Source: Adhaeribacter arboris (GTDB lineage: Bacteria; Bacteroidota; Bacteroidia; Cytophagales; Hymenobacteraceae). Taken from it: a DNA stretch of 64,000 nucleotides. The first letter of the stretch is position 1. Each line of letters opens with the position of its first letter. Below, one piece after another: positions 1 to 10,000 of the stretch. A program made the translations under genes and the position numbers. The stretch spans positions 3,720,001 to 3,784,000 of the forward strand of contig NZ_PYFT01000001.1 of assembly GCF_003023845.1 (NCBI RefSeq). Reading direction: 5' to 3'. Below the pieces are notes generated by a model. It saw only the letters and a list, made by a program, of their open reading frames with translations. It made no database searches and had not been told where the DNA came from.

Positions 1-2163
1 AAACGACCAAGTATCGGCGGCTTCGTTTATGAGCAAAGACGTAGCTTTACCCGCACCGTGACCCGCATTCACATCTACCCGAATTAAGTACGGATTGGGG
101 CCGGCACCTTTCTCTTGCAGCGTAGCCATGTATTTAAAAGAGTGCGCCGGCACTACCCGGTCGTCGTGGTCGGCGGTAGTAACCAGCGTAGCCGGATAAC
201 TCACTCCTTCTTTAATGTTATGCAGCGGCGAGATAGCTAGTAAGTTTTTAAACTGTTCGGGGTTGTCGCTGGAGCCATACTCTTCTACCCAAGCCCAGCC
301 AATGGTAAATTTATGAAACCGCAGCATATCCATAACCCCAACCGCCGGTATGGCTACTTTAAATAATTCCGGACGTTGATTACTAACGGCTCCCACCAGT
401 AAACCTCCATTTGAGCCCCCGGCAATAGCTAGTCGGGATGGGCTGGTATATTTTTCGTTAATTAAATATTCCGCTGCTGCGATAAAATCGTCGAATACGT
501 TTTGCTTGTTGGGTGTCATACCGGCTTTGTGCCAATCTTCGCCGAACTCGCCGCCGCCCCGGATATTCGGTATAGCCAATACCCCATTGTTTTCGAGCCA
601 TAACATTCGCGAAATGCTAAAGGCAGGCAGGATAGAAACATTAAATCCGCCGTAAGCATACAAGTACGTGGGGTTTTTACCATCTAGGATTAAGCCTTTT
701 TTATGCACAATAAACATGGGAATTTTGGTACCATCCTTACTCGTATAAAATATCTGTTTGGTTTCGTAATTATCCATCTGCACAGCTACCTGGGGCTTCC
801 GGTATAACTCCGATTTATTGGTAGCCACTGTGTAGCGGTAAATAGTACTGGGATAAGTGAAAGAATTAAAAGTGTAAAAAATATCTTTATCGGTTTTCTT
901 GCCTCTAAAGCCGGTTACGGTACCCAAGGTAGGTAATTTTACCTGACTCAGTAATTTACCTTTGGTATCGTATACCAATAAATGGCTGGAAGCATTTCGC
1001 ATGTAGGTAACCAACAATTTATTATTTACCAGTGATACTTCGTCCATTACATCCTCTGACTCCGGAATAACTATTTTCCAGTTGTCGGGCTGGGGTTTCT
1101 CCGGATCAATCAGTACTAACTGATAATGCGGCGCATTTTTATTCGTGCGTACCAATAACTTATCGCCTAAATTTTCTACTAAAACATATTCGGCTTCAAA
1201 ATTATTGACTAGAGGTTCTATTTGGGCTTTTTCTTTCGTGAGGTCTTTGTAAAATAAGGAATTAAAAGAACTGGCCCCTTCGGAGACACTCATTATTAAA
1301 AATCGTTCATCTTCGGTAGTCTGAGCAAAAAATGTACGGTTGGAATGTCCTTTATCTTCGTAAATTAACAGGTCCTCGGCTTGCGGCGTACCTACTTTAT
1401 GGTAGTACACTTTTTGGTTTTCGTTTTTATTGGCCATTTTAGAACCCGTTTTTGGCTCGTCGTAACGGCTATAAAAAAAGCCATCTTTAAACCAAGCAGC
1501 ATCCGAAAACTTAATCCATTGCAAAGAATCATCAAGCTTTTTGCGGGTAGCGGTTTCCATTACGTAAAAGGTATTCCAGTCAGAACCGCCGCCCGAAGTT
1601 CCGTAGGCCATGTAATCCCCGTTAGCCGAAAAACTTATGGCGCTGATGGCCGTGGTACCATCTTCAGAAAATTTATTGGGGTCCAGAAAAACAGTGGGGA
1701 TGCCTTTCAGACCTTCCTGCACGTAGAGTACTTTCTGATTTTGTAAGCCGTTATTCTTAAAGAAATAATATTTACCTCCTTCTTTAAACGGAGCCTCAAA
1801 CCTCGGGTAATTCCAGATTTTAGTTAATCGTTGTTTAATTTTCTGCCGGAACGGGATTTTAGCTAAGTACCCAAAAGTAAGTTCGTTTTGGGCTTCTACC
1901 CATTCTTTTACCACTTTCGCCGTATCGTTTTCCAGCCACCGGTACGGATCCGCTACTGTTGTACCATGATACATATCTACCTGATTTACTTTAGCGGAAA
2001 CGGTATGCGGAAAGCTTAATTTGCGCATGGGCTCACCAATTTCCTGCACGGGAGTTTCAGTAACCATTTCGGTTTTTATATTTTGGTTATTATTTTCGGA
2101 AGATTTACAGGCAATCAGCAAGCTAAGTCCGCTAGCAATTACCATTAAGGTTATTTTATTCAT
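1..2163 (-). CDS. Prolyl oligopeptidase family serine peptidase (S9A), 3' end cut by window edge
   Basis: Hydrolyses post-proline bonds in short peptides; a lipoprotein-type signal (Leu-Ile-Ala-Cys near residue 19) places it in the envelope. The reading frame runs open for 721 codons from the ATG at 2163 to the window edge. It has an N-terminal beta-propeller with the family opening (YHGTTVADPYRWLEND) and a C-terminal alpha/beta hydrolase domain. The catalytic triad is visible: Ser584 in GGSNGG, Asp in DHDDRVVP (about 665-672) and His702 in NAGHGAGK. Since the His motif is reached, probably only a short tail is missing. It transcribes away from the motor cluster, behind a roughly 170-base gap, and is probably unrelated to it. 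Confidence 0.93.
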   Translation of the reverse strand, partial: MNKITLMVIASGLSLLIACKSSENNNQNIKTEMVTETPVQEIGEPMRKLSFPHTVSAKVNQVDMYHGTTVADPYRWLENDTAKVVKEWVEAQNELTFGYLAKIPFRQKIKQRLTKIWNYPRFEAPFKEGGKYYFFKNNGLQNQKVLYVQEGLKGIPTVFLDPNKFSEDGTTAISAISFSANGDYMAYGTSGGGSDWNTFYVMETATRKKLDDSLQWIKFSDAAWFKDGFFYSRYDEPKTGSKMANKNENQKVYYHKVGTPQAEDLLIYEDKGHSNRTFFAQTTEDERFLIMSVSEGASSFNSLFYKDLTKEKAQIEPLVNNFEAEYVLVENLGDKLLVRTNKNAPHYQLVLIDPEKPQPDNWKIVIPESEDVMDEVSLVNNKLLVTYMRNASSHLLVYDTKGKLLSQVKLPTLGTVTGFRGKKTDKDIFYTFNSFTYPSTIYRYTVATNKSELYRKPQVAVQMDNYETKQIFYTSKDGTKIPMFIVHKKGLILDGKNPTYLYAYGGFNVSILPAFSISRMLWLENNGVLAIPNIRGGGEFGEDWHKAGMTPNKQNVFDDFIAAAEYLINEKYTSPSRLAIAGGSNGGLLVGAVSNQRPELFKVAIPAVGVMDMLRFHKFTIGWAWVEEYGSSDNPEQFKNLLAISPLHNIKEGVSYPATLVTTADHDDRVVPAHSFKYMATLQEKGAGPNPYLIRVDVNAGHGAGKATSLLINEAADTWSF

Positions 2164-2331
2164 ATTACGCCAATCGAAAATACGACTACTTTAAGGTAAC
2201 GAAAAATCAAAAGAATTAGTAATGGCCACCCTTGATTTACCAGCATAAATTACCGCATTACTTTTATTACGTTATGGTGTTACCTTACCTACGTAAACCT
2301 TTACTCAGGCAGTTCTATATTAAATAATTTG

Positions 2332-2991
2332 CTACTTAGTTGCAGTTACGGTACGACGCTCTATTTTCCCGATTTTAGGAATTACCTGAATTAAAAAGCG
2401 TTTATTATCGTATTCGCGGGAGCCTTTGTACCGGCCGGTACCGTAAAAACCACTGCCCGCAATAATTACTTCAAAACGTTTTTCGTCGAAAGTAATGTTA
2501 CGGCTCTGCCAAAGGTTAAGTAGCGCCAAGGCCCGGTTATAACTGAGTTGGTACCCATAATCGCGTTGCCGGATATGAAAGTTGGGATTATACGGGTCGC
2601 GGGCGGCCATCCCTTCTATAATTACCAGGTATTTTACGCCGTGGTCTTGTTTTATATCGTCGATTATTTTTTTCAGGGTAAGACCGGCGGCGTATAAATC
2701 TTTCTTGTCTGATTCTTTAATTACCCAGCTATTTGGGTCAAATTTAGTTTGCACTTTTAATTCGTGCCGCTTATTTACCGGGTCGAACCGGAAATATTTT
2801 CCTTCCAGACCTTTTAAAGCGGCTTCAATTTCCCGGATTTTATTAAGTTGCTCTACCTGCACGAGCAGTTCGCTTTCTTTATCCTTGAAAAGTTTATAGC
2901 TGAGCACAAATAACACGAGCATCACGATGAACAAACTCGTCATCAAGTCTACGTAACTCGGCCAGAAAAAATCTTCTTTATTCGTATTCAA
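2332..2991 (-). CDS. ZorB/MotB-like stator protein with OmpA-type peptidoglycan-binding domain
   Basis: 219 aa. A short cytoplasmic N-terminus (residues 1-12) leads into one membrane helix (about 13-34) that begins SYVDLMTS. Asp15 sits where MotB and ZorB carry the proton-accepting Asp. A helical linker (36-65) is followed by an OmpA_C-like domain (about 120-206) with YLVIIEGMAARDP, LSYNRALALLNLW and the closing NKRFLIQVIP. It should be the peptidoglycan-anchored half of a proton-driven motor with the ZorA-like protein encoded 75 bases upstream. The OmpA core is divergent: the usual GHTD motif reads GMAARD. Function is inferred from fold and context; other MotB/OmpA family roles cannot be excluded. 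Confidence 0.85.
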   Translation of the reverse strand: MNTNKEDFFWPSYVDLMTSLFIVMLVLFVLSYKLFKDKESELLVQVEQLNKIREIEAALKGLEGKYFRFDPVNKRHELKVQTKFDPNSWVIKESDKKDLYAAGLTLKKIIDDIKQDHGVKYLVIIEGMAARDPYNPNFHIRQRDYGYQLSYNRALALLNLWQSRNITFDEKRFEVIIAGSGFYGTGRYKGSREYDNKRFLIQVIPKIGKIERRTVTATK

Positions 2992-3066
2992 AAATGTTGG
3001 AAAGTTAAATGTGTTTGCAGAGGTTAATTAAATACGTTTCTGATAGGCTTCAAAAATTTTTCAAAT

Positions 3067-4794
3067 TCACTTAAACATTTTATCCATCAGTTTTTTAAGC
3101 ATTCCGGGTTGCGTTACTTTGTCGAGGTTTTGGTTCATGTGTTCGAGTTGGCGTAACAGGCGAGCTTGCGTTTCGGCATCGCGGTCCATTTTCTGAAGCA
3201 ACGTGCGTTGGGTTTGGTTTATTTCGCGGCTTAGCTCGTCTTGCTGCGTGTTCAACTTTTTAAATGGCTCCAGGTACTGCACCACTCTTTCGTAAATATT
3301 GTCCCGGTTCAAGGCTTCAAAATGATTCGACCAGCGTTCGTAAGCATTTTGCGCATCCTGCTCCAGGTAACGCATGCGGGCATCCATCAGCTCGGTTAAA
3401 CGGCCGGCGGCTTGGTCGAAGTATTGTTCTATTTTCGCGGAAATATCAGCCATTTCTTTTTCGTGGGTGCCAAAAAAATCGAGTTGTTTTTGAATTAAAT
3501 TATCGTGCTGACCAATGTATTGCCCTACATTATTTATTCCCCGTTCAAAACCAGTTAAGCGCTCCAAGATACTTTGCACGGAAGCAGCCGCACCGGCTCC
3601 GGCTTCTAAAGATTGGTTTAAAGCTTGTTGGTAGCCCAGGAACTTCTGAAACTCTTCGGTGCTTTGGGTAACTTTATCGAAAACTTGCAAACTGGCCTTC
3701 GCCATTTGGTCGTAACCAATTTCTTCGAGCTTTTGCAGGAAATTTTTCTGAACTTCAATGTTGGCGGTAATACCCGCAATAATAGGTTTAAAATCGGCTA
3801 CTTTATCCAGAAACTCCCGGTTAAAGGCATCCAGTACGGCTTTTAAGCTGCTCAAACTACCCGCCATATCCGAATGCAAACGGGGCAGCAGTTGGGCTTG
3901 CAAAAAAGTATAATAATCGTTCTGGTGGCGGTCTCTTATAAAGCGGGCGTTTTTAAATAAAGTATTTCCCCATAAAGTGAGCAGCAAGCCAAAAAACGAA
4001 CCCACCATGGCCACAACTACTCCGGTAATAAAAGTTTGAATGGCCTCGTTGGTAACACCACCCCCCAGAATTATGCCCGATAAACCAAAAATTACGCCCA
4101 GAAAGGTACCTAGTAAACCCACGTACAGCGGCGTAGCTACTATCGCGTTAATTTCCTTTTCTAATACTTCCGATTGCCTTTCCGAAATATCTTTGAGGAT
4201 ATTGAAATCAGCCGCCGCACCTTTGTTATTGCGTAAGTAATTGTTTGTATCGTTTAAAATCTCCAAGAACTCCCGCGAGCAATTCCCAGCCGCTATTAAG
4301 TCAAGTTCTATTTCAGGGGCAGTATTTCTTTTCCGTTCCGGAAGTGGAGGGCCCGATGTTTCAGGTTCAGTTTTAAGACCAACAAATTCAATCTCGTTAT
4401 CCGTAGCCAGATTAACCAGGCGAATGTAAGGAATGTAATAAGTTTCGGAGTTAGAGGCAAAACCATCGTAAACTGTCCGACGTATTTCTACCTGTTCCCC
4501 GCGGTTATTCAAATTTGTTACCCGGTGTATTTCCGAGGGTGTATGCAGAAACAAAAACTTCTTACCCTGTTCCAGTAATTGCAACTTTTCGGCTTGAGCC
4601 GGGAGCAAATTATTTTTAACCTCTTGAGCAGTATTCCCGCTAGCATTCAAAAATTCTTTACTAATCCATAACTGTTTTTTATCCGGATAAAGAGAGACCA
4701 CGCGGTTAATTTTCTGCCGGTTTTGTAAAAAAACATAACCTTGAAAACAAACAATCCCGATAATAATGGCAGCCTCTAAAAGTATTTCGAACAT
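3067..4794 (-). CDS. ZorA-like MotA/TolQ/ExbB proton-channel protein with long helical tail
   Basis: 575 aa. TM1 is at residues 3-24, followed by a predicted soluble region (25-215). Two adjacent membrane helices follow at about 221-246 and 253-277. The first carries GLLGTFLGVIFGL, the Gly-rich signature of the MotA/TolQ/ExbB family. Residues about 300-575 are charged, helix-forming and coiled-coil-like with no further membrane segment, resembling the long cytoplasmic tail of ZorA. This is the motor subunit that would surround the ZorB-like dimer. No ZorC, ZorD or ZorE gene is adjacent, so I do not call a complete Zorya defence system. A MazEF-type cassette separates it from the upstream gene of the cluster. 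Confidence 0.85.
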   Translation of the reverse strand: MFEILLEAAIIIGIVCFQGYVFLQNRQKINRVVSLYPDKKQLWISKEFLNASGNTAQEVKNNLLPAQAEKLQLLEQGKKFLFLHTPSEIHRVTNLNNRGEQVEIRRTVYDGFASNSETYYIPYIRLVNLATDNEIEFVGLKTEPETSGPPLPERKRNTAPEIELDLIAAGNCSREFLEILNDTNNYLRNNKGAAADFNILKDISERQSEVLEKEINAIVATPLYVGLLGTFLGVIFGLSGIILGGGVTNEAIQTFITGVVVAMVGSFFGLLLTLWGNTLFKNARFIRDRHQNDYYTFLQAQLLPRLHSDMAGSLSSLKAVLDAFNREFLDKVADFKPIIAGITANIEVQKNFLQKLEEIGYDQMAKASLQVFDKVTQSTEEFQKFLGYQQALNQSLEAGAGAAASVQSILERLTGFERGINNVGQYIGQHDNLIQKQLDFFGTHEKEMADISAKIEQYFDQAAGRLTELMDARMRYLEQDAQNAYERWSNHFEALNRDNIYERVVQYLEPFKKLNTQQDELSREINQTQRTLLQKMDRDAETQARLLRQLEHMNQNLDKVTQPGMLKKLMDKMFK

Positions 4795-4899
4795 AATTGG
4801 CGTATTCGTCTAAAAAACAATTAACCGACACAGTGGCCGGTTAATTTGGTAATAAGTATTTCTACGTTTCCTAAATTTAATAAATTTTGAACTTTCGAA

Positions 4900-5265
4900 T
4901 TAGGGGTAAGTAGTGGTTTCAATTCCTAACTGAAAACAAAGCGCATTTAAAATTTCTGCTTGTTTACTGAGGTTGGTTACTCTATTATACTCTAAAGATA
5001 ATCGTTGCTTATCTAAGGTTCTTGTTTGGTGACATAATACAACAGAGTCGTTGGGTAAACCGTACTCATTCTTCGCTAATAATACTTCGTTTGGGTAAAT
5101 ATGTCGACCGGCTTTTCTAGTAGTTAAAGGTAGAACGTTTACGATATTTAATAAATCATTAGTACTGTCATCGCTGATAATCAAAACCGGCCGTGACTTA
5201 CCTTGTTCGGAACCTATTACCGTATCTAAGCTATCCCGGTAAATTCCCCAGCGTTTAACAATCAT
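4900..5265 (-). CDS. MazF/PemK-type mRNA interferase toxin
   Basis: 121 aa with the PemK/MazF pattern: an N-terminal beta strand (WGIYRDSL), then GSEQGKSRPVLIISDD, the Gly-(Glu)-Gln-Gly-Lys-x-Arg-Pro-Val loop that forms the active-site region, followed by VLPLTTRK and a C-terminal segment SVVLCHQTRTLDKQRL containing the conserved Arg-Thr-Leu-Asp. Such toxins cut mRNA in a sequence-dependent way. Its start overlaps the antitoxin stop by four bases (ATGA), typical of translational coupling. The pair lies between two genes of the motor-cytoskeleton cluster in the same orientation, so it may be an inserted addiction cassette. Confidence 0.88.
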   Translation of the reverse strand: MIVKRWGIYRDSLDTVIGSEQGKSRPVLIISDDSTNDLLNIVNVLPLTTRKAGRHIYPNEVLLAKNEYGLPNDSVVLCHQTRTLDKQRLSLEYNRVTNLSKQAEILNALCFQLGIETTTYP

Positions 5266-5486
5266 ATTGTTTCCGAGTCAATAAAATTAAAATCTTCTTT
5301 AACTTCTTGAATATCGGCCAGAAACAATGGGTCGTTGGTAGCTTGTTTCAAAAGCAGTAGTTTTTCATTTACTTCATCAATATCATCATCAATTATAACT
5401 AATACCCGCCTCTTATTACTAAAACTCTCCGGCAGATTAATTATAAGTTGATTATTTGACACATCATATATTTGTTTAAGCTTCAT
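5262..5486 (-). CDS. Antitoxin of the MazF-type pair
   Basis: 74 aa, directly upstream of and overlapping the MazF-like gene by four bases. The N-terminus (KLKQIYDVSNNQLIINLPESF) resembles the short beta-rich DNA-binding part of MazE/AbrB-like or related antitoxins, and the C-terminal half is acidic (DDDIDEVNE, EVKEDFNFIDSET), as expected of a toxin-wrapping tail. Family assignment rests mainly on gene order and size; the sequence itself is only weakly diagnostic. It probably neutralises the toxin and represses the shared promoter. Confidence 0.75.
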   Translation of the reverse strand: MKLKQIYDVSNNQLIINLPESFSNKRRVLVIIDDDIDEVNEKLLLLKQATNDPLFLADIQEVKEDFNFIDSETI

Positions 5487-5585
5487 ATTACCAAAGCCTT
5501 TATGTATTCAAACGAAGTTTTTAATCAGAAGTAGTTATAGCCTAACTAACGAGCTTCCATTAATCACCTAATTCTTTTATTCTAC

Positions 5586-6905
5586 TTACTCAAAATGTAT
5601 CTGCGCTTTGCGGTCAATCTTCCAGAAGCCGTTTACCTGCGTTAAAACGCCGGGTTCATCATTTACAATGCGGGTAGCATTGGTGTTATTCATTTGGTAC
5701 GTACAAGCATCTTTTAAAGATAAATAAGCACTCTCAATGGCGCTGCGGTGTACATTGGTATTGGTTACAATCCGGAACATGGCGCGGTTCGGGTCTTTCC
5801 GGCTAATGCGAATTTCGTAAATGCTATCGTGCTGCGGTGTATCGTATAAGTCTTGCTCGTGAAAACCACCATTTACCGGAATACGGGCGTATTTACTTTG
5901 TGGCTTGTCGGTGGGAGGCGGCGTATGATTAGCAGCTGTTACCAATTCTTCAATGCCTTGCGGTTCTACTCTAGGTTGCTGGCTTACATTAGCTTGGGAG
6001 GCAGGTGGCACAACCGCAGCCGCCTTAACTGGTTGCGACGAGATTGGCGCTGGTGTTGGAGCAGCCTGTAAATTTTCGCGTTCTTTCGCCATTGCCCGAT
6101 TAATTAAGTTTTCGACAGCAGCCATGGTAATTTTGCCCGCTCCATCAGAGCCAACCCGGCCTGGCAAATTAACCATTTGAGCTAAATTATCAATATCAAT
6201 GCGCCGTTGGTCGATGCGTTTGCTTTGTTTTTTAATTTCTTTGTTGAGCAGGTAAATCAAAACCAGGTTGATTAAGCCTAAAGCAATGGCAAGGATAGTC
6301 ATAGAGTTGGTTCCAGTTATAGTAGTATTTTCTTCCCGTTTAGCAAGAGAACTTAGCTTTTCCTCGGCGGTAGCATCCGTCGTGGTGCCATCGGGGTCGG
6401 TAAAAGTTTCTTGCTGCTGTGCACTATCAGGGTTCTGTAAGGCAGCATCCTGCACAATAGGAGCGCCCGTGGCAGCCGGGGCGCCGTAATCCGCCGCAAT
6501 TTGCTGTAATTGTTTATGTAAATCCTCGAGTTTACGCCGGCGTTTAATGTCATTCATGCGCTGGTCATTGTTCCGTAGTCGAGCGTAAATACTTTTTACA
6601 AGCGTATTTAACTGGGCTTTTGGGTCTTTGGGTAATTTGTAGAAACCACCATCTTCAATGGGTTTATACAGTTTAGAATAGATGGAAGAATTAGCATCTT
6701 CTTTCTTTATCAAATTTACAAATTCATTCATACTGGACACATTCGCAAATTGACCGGCATTCGTCAAATTTGCATCGCGATAAACAAAATCGGCTGTTTC
6801 CGTCCAGATGTCCAGCTTAGCCAGTTCCATTTCGGATTGCGCCCAACCAGCAGGCGCTACTCCTAAAAATAGCCAGATAATTAAAATGGCAAGCTTATTC
6901 TTCAT
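5586..6905 (-). CDS. Bitopic membrane protein of the motor-cytoskeleton cluster, unknown function
   Basis: 439 aa, not recognised. A signal peptide (residues 1-22, ending GWAQ) precedes a predicted periplasmic domain (about 24-140) whose end is helical and basic (RRRKLEDLHKQLQQ). A low-complexity Gln/Thr/Asp linker (150-195), one membrane helix (about 201-220) and a basic stop-transfer (KKQSKRIDQRR) follow. Next come a Pro/Ala/Gln-rich linker (about 280-335) and a compact C-terminal domain (340-439) predicted to be cytoplasmic, with YARIPVNGGFHEQDLY. The topology suits a protein relaying force or signal across the inner membrane between periplasmic parts and the cytoplasmic actin- and tubulin-like proteins. 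That role is inference from topology and gene order. Confidence 0.8.
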   Translation of the reverse strand: MKNKLAILIIWLFLGVAPAGWAQSEMELAKLDIWTETADFVYRDANLTNAGQFANVSSMNEFVNLIKKEDANSSIYSKLYKPIEDGGFYKLPKDPKAQLNTLVKSIYARLRNNDQRMNDIKRRRKLEDLHKQLQQIAADYGAPAATGAPIVQDAALQNPDSAQQQETFTDPDGTTTDATAEEKLSSLAKREENTTITGTNSMTILAIALGLINLVLIYLLNKEIKKQSKRIDQRRIDIDNLAQMVNLPGRVGSDGAGKITMAAVENLINRAMAKERENLQAAPTPAPISSQPVKAAAVVPPASQANVSQQPRVEPQGIEELVTAANHTPPPTDKPQSKYARIPVNGGFHEQDLYDTPQHDSIYEIRISRKDPNRAMFRIVTNTNVHRSAIESAYLSLKDACTYQMNNTNATRIVNDEPGVLTQVNGFWKIDRKAQIHFE

Positions 6906-7035
6906 TGTACTTTATTTTAAAATTCTCCGCAAAGATAAGGCTTAAAGGTTTTTGCATTCTGATTCCCTCCAAAAAGAACTGCCGAACCCTAACTTTTAAG
7001 GCATGTTTATCTTTTTAAGTCTCCGGATTTAATAC

Positions 7036-10000
7036 TTAAACCACTGCTTTACTGGCATAATGGCGTTCGTACAAATCACGCGAAAGTTGATACAAAGTTT
7101 GCTTAAACGAATAAAAAAACAGCGTTTCGGCTAGTACTTCGTCGGTGCGCAGAGTTTGGTGGGTTTGGTTCAGGCCAATGCTTAAACTGTCTTCCACTTC
7201 GTTTTGCAGGTACGGCAACAAGAAATTCGGATCGATTTGTACGCCCAAATCCGGCAGCATCGACGTTATTTCAGGGTCTTGCAGCGCCAGCTTTAAGTAA
7301 GCCTTCGCGTTTTCTACCACCGATTGCCGCATGGATGAATCAATTTGCTCGGTGGTGATAAAATTACTCCGGATGTCCTGTAGCTCCTGATCACCCACTA
7401 ATTTCACTTCCTGGATATGCTCGTAATCGGCTTGCTGCGCCGAGCCTTGGAAAAGTACGCCACCATTGGCAGTAGCTTCTTTCGGGTTATTGGCCAGAAT
7501 AATTTTAAAATTTTGCTTCGGTTCTTTACCAGTTACTTTGCGCAGAATGGTTTTAGTTAAGCGCTCCACCACTAGCATATTCGAGCCGCCGCTGAGTAAT
7601 TTTATGTATAAACTACCTTTACCGCTAAAACAAAAATACCGGGGTGTTTCCATTTCCAGGTGCTTAATTAACTGCGCTACGTGGTAGATGATACTCGTGT
7701 AGTGCAGGTAAAAAATAATCCGCAGATGCCGGGCTTTCATTAGTTGGTGACTGAATTTTAGCTCGTTGTCGTAGCTAAAGAGCAAACTTACTACATCCGC
7801 CGACCGGAACTGGTCGTTGTTCACAGCCAATTCAAAGGCGGTGCGGGCTTCCTGCTCCGAGCCGGAAATGGGTACATTGCGGCTTTCCTGGCGGTATAGT
7901 TGCAAAAAGCCGTTGTGTTTCCCGCTGCCGTGCAAACGACTATAGCCTTCGCCCCACAAATCATCGCCGGCAAACCGGAACGAGGTGCTGTACGCGGGTT
8001 GCTGGCCTTTCAGGAATAATAAATCGGTAGTTCCGCCTCCTATATCAATGTTTACCACGTTTTCGTCGCGGTTGGGCACAACCTGGTTGGTGGCGGTGAG
8101 GTAATAATAAGGCGCTACCGATTCGGTAAGCGATACAGTAAACTCCGTAGTTTTAAAAATATCCTGGTAGGCTTCGTCCCATTTTTGTTTAAACTGGTTC
8201 AGCGAGAATAAATCGAAACTCAGCGGTCGGAACCAAATTAGGCGGGTATTTTCGATGATACCGTTGTTAAGCGCTACTTTGTGCTTGATAAGGTACAATA
8301 ACTCCCGGAAGAACGCTTCTACCCGCGCTTCGCCCTGCGTATCTAGTTCCAATGACCATTTTAAATTGGTTTCGTAACGAGCCTGCTGTACCATCGATAC
8401 TTCGGCGTTAATGGCAAAACCAATATTAATGTTGCCCAGTACATTTTTCGGTTCATTCGGGAAATTAGGGGTTTCACAAGTAGCCGTACGAATTGGGAAT
8501 TCAAAAATACCGCCCTGCTCCCCGATAAACGACGGTACAAACTCGCGGTTCTGAATAAGCAATACCGGAAATAATTCGCCAAAACCAGCGCGGTAACGTT
8601 CGTACACCGTTTTATTTACATCCGCCGATGGACTGTTGAGCAACACCACCTGCATATCGTTCTGGCCGATGGTAAAAGTTTTCGGGTGCGCTCCTTGCGC
8701 GTTATTATAAGCGACGTGCGTGTTGGTGGTACCAAAATCAACGGAAAAAGTAAAATTTTGGGTGCCGCGGTCCAGTTCCGTCCACTTCGGTACAATCAAA
8801 CCTTTCACCTCCTGCCCTTGCGGGCAAACTAATTCCACATAATCAAAATGGGTATGTTTTACTTCGTAATAAGTAGAACCAGCTCCAACCGAAGTTTTAC
8901 TGGTGCGTTCGGTTCTAGTAGCACTGCGGCTACCTCCTTGCCCCTCAATGCGGTGGTTGCCTACGTAAAAACGCAGGTCGTAACTTTTATTCACCAACGA
9001 GGGGGCGGTATCATCGTCCACGAGCATTATTTTGTACAAATCGTTATGCTGCGGTTGGTTGCGCATTTTGTAGAACGGGAATATTCCCAAACCTACTTTC
9101 GCCCGGATAATGGCACCTTTTTCCGGAATTTCCCGCCCAAACTCGTCTTTTACGTTCTGCGGATTCTGGTAATAGCTACGCTCATAGGTTACAAACTGTC
9201 CATTCTGCACCGGTATTTTCAGGCTTACCTTTACGTGGTTAATGTCGATGGTAAACGTCAGAAATTCGTACAGGTCGCGGACTTCAAAATAATCGAAGAA
9301 AGTACGTTTTATCGGCAGCAGGTACGGAAATTTGTGCTTGACGCGGGTATCAGCCCCGTAGCTATAAGCAATTTGTCCCACCTGAAAACGGTCGGTATTT
9401 ACTTCGTAAGGCAGTTCTACCAAGTATTCTTCTAAAAAATCACCGATGGTGAGGAACGGATATTTGTATTTTTTACCCGGTAACACGCGGTTTTCGAGCG
9501 GTAATGGGTCAGCCCAAGGTACAGTGGTAGCGTTATCCCAGCGCTGCCCGTTAATATAATTGGCTTCAATTTTTAAATTTGGCTTCAGCACAATCGGCAA
9601 AGTACCCGGGTTCGGAACCCCCGGACTTATCCGTACGAATAAATCGCTGTTAATTTCGATGCGATTGGAACGGGTAGGCAAAGCCGCGTTTTTTACCAAT
9701 ACCGGGTTTCCATTAACATCGGCCAACGGAATATATTGCGCCTCAAAGCTGGGCTGCGACACTTCCCCCCGCAACTCCATAGCATTAAACCGTTCGATTT
9801 GCAAGTTGGCAAACACACTGCCGCAGAAGTATTTGCTCCGCAGTTCCGGTTTTACCATAAACAGGCCATACACAAAATCCTGAAAAGCCTTATCCCGCTC
9901 GTGTAGCAACACAATATGTTTATCGAAATAATGCCCCCGCGCCTGCGGCCGCTCTATATCAAGAGGCTGCACGGTAGGTGCAGTAAAAAACAAAGTAAAC

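Noticed and set aside
2332-4794. A complete Zorya anti-phage system
   Set aside because: Only ZorA/ZorB-like genes are present; no ZorC, ZorD (helicase) or ZorE (HNH nuclease) gene lies nearby.
8848-9435. Plus-strand open frame of 195 codons opposite the Hsp70/actin-like gene
   Set aside because: It is the antisense shadow of a strongly supported minus-strand gene, with no protein-like motif of its own.
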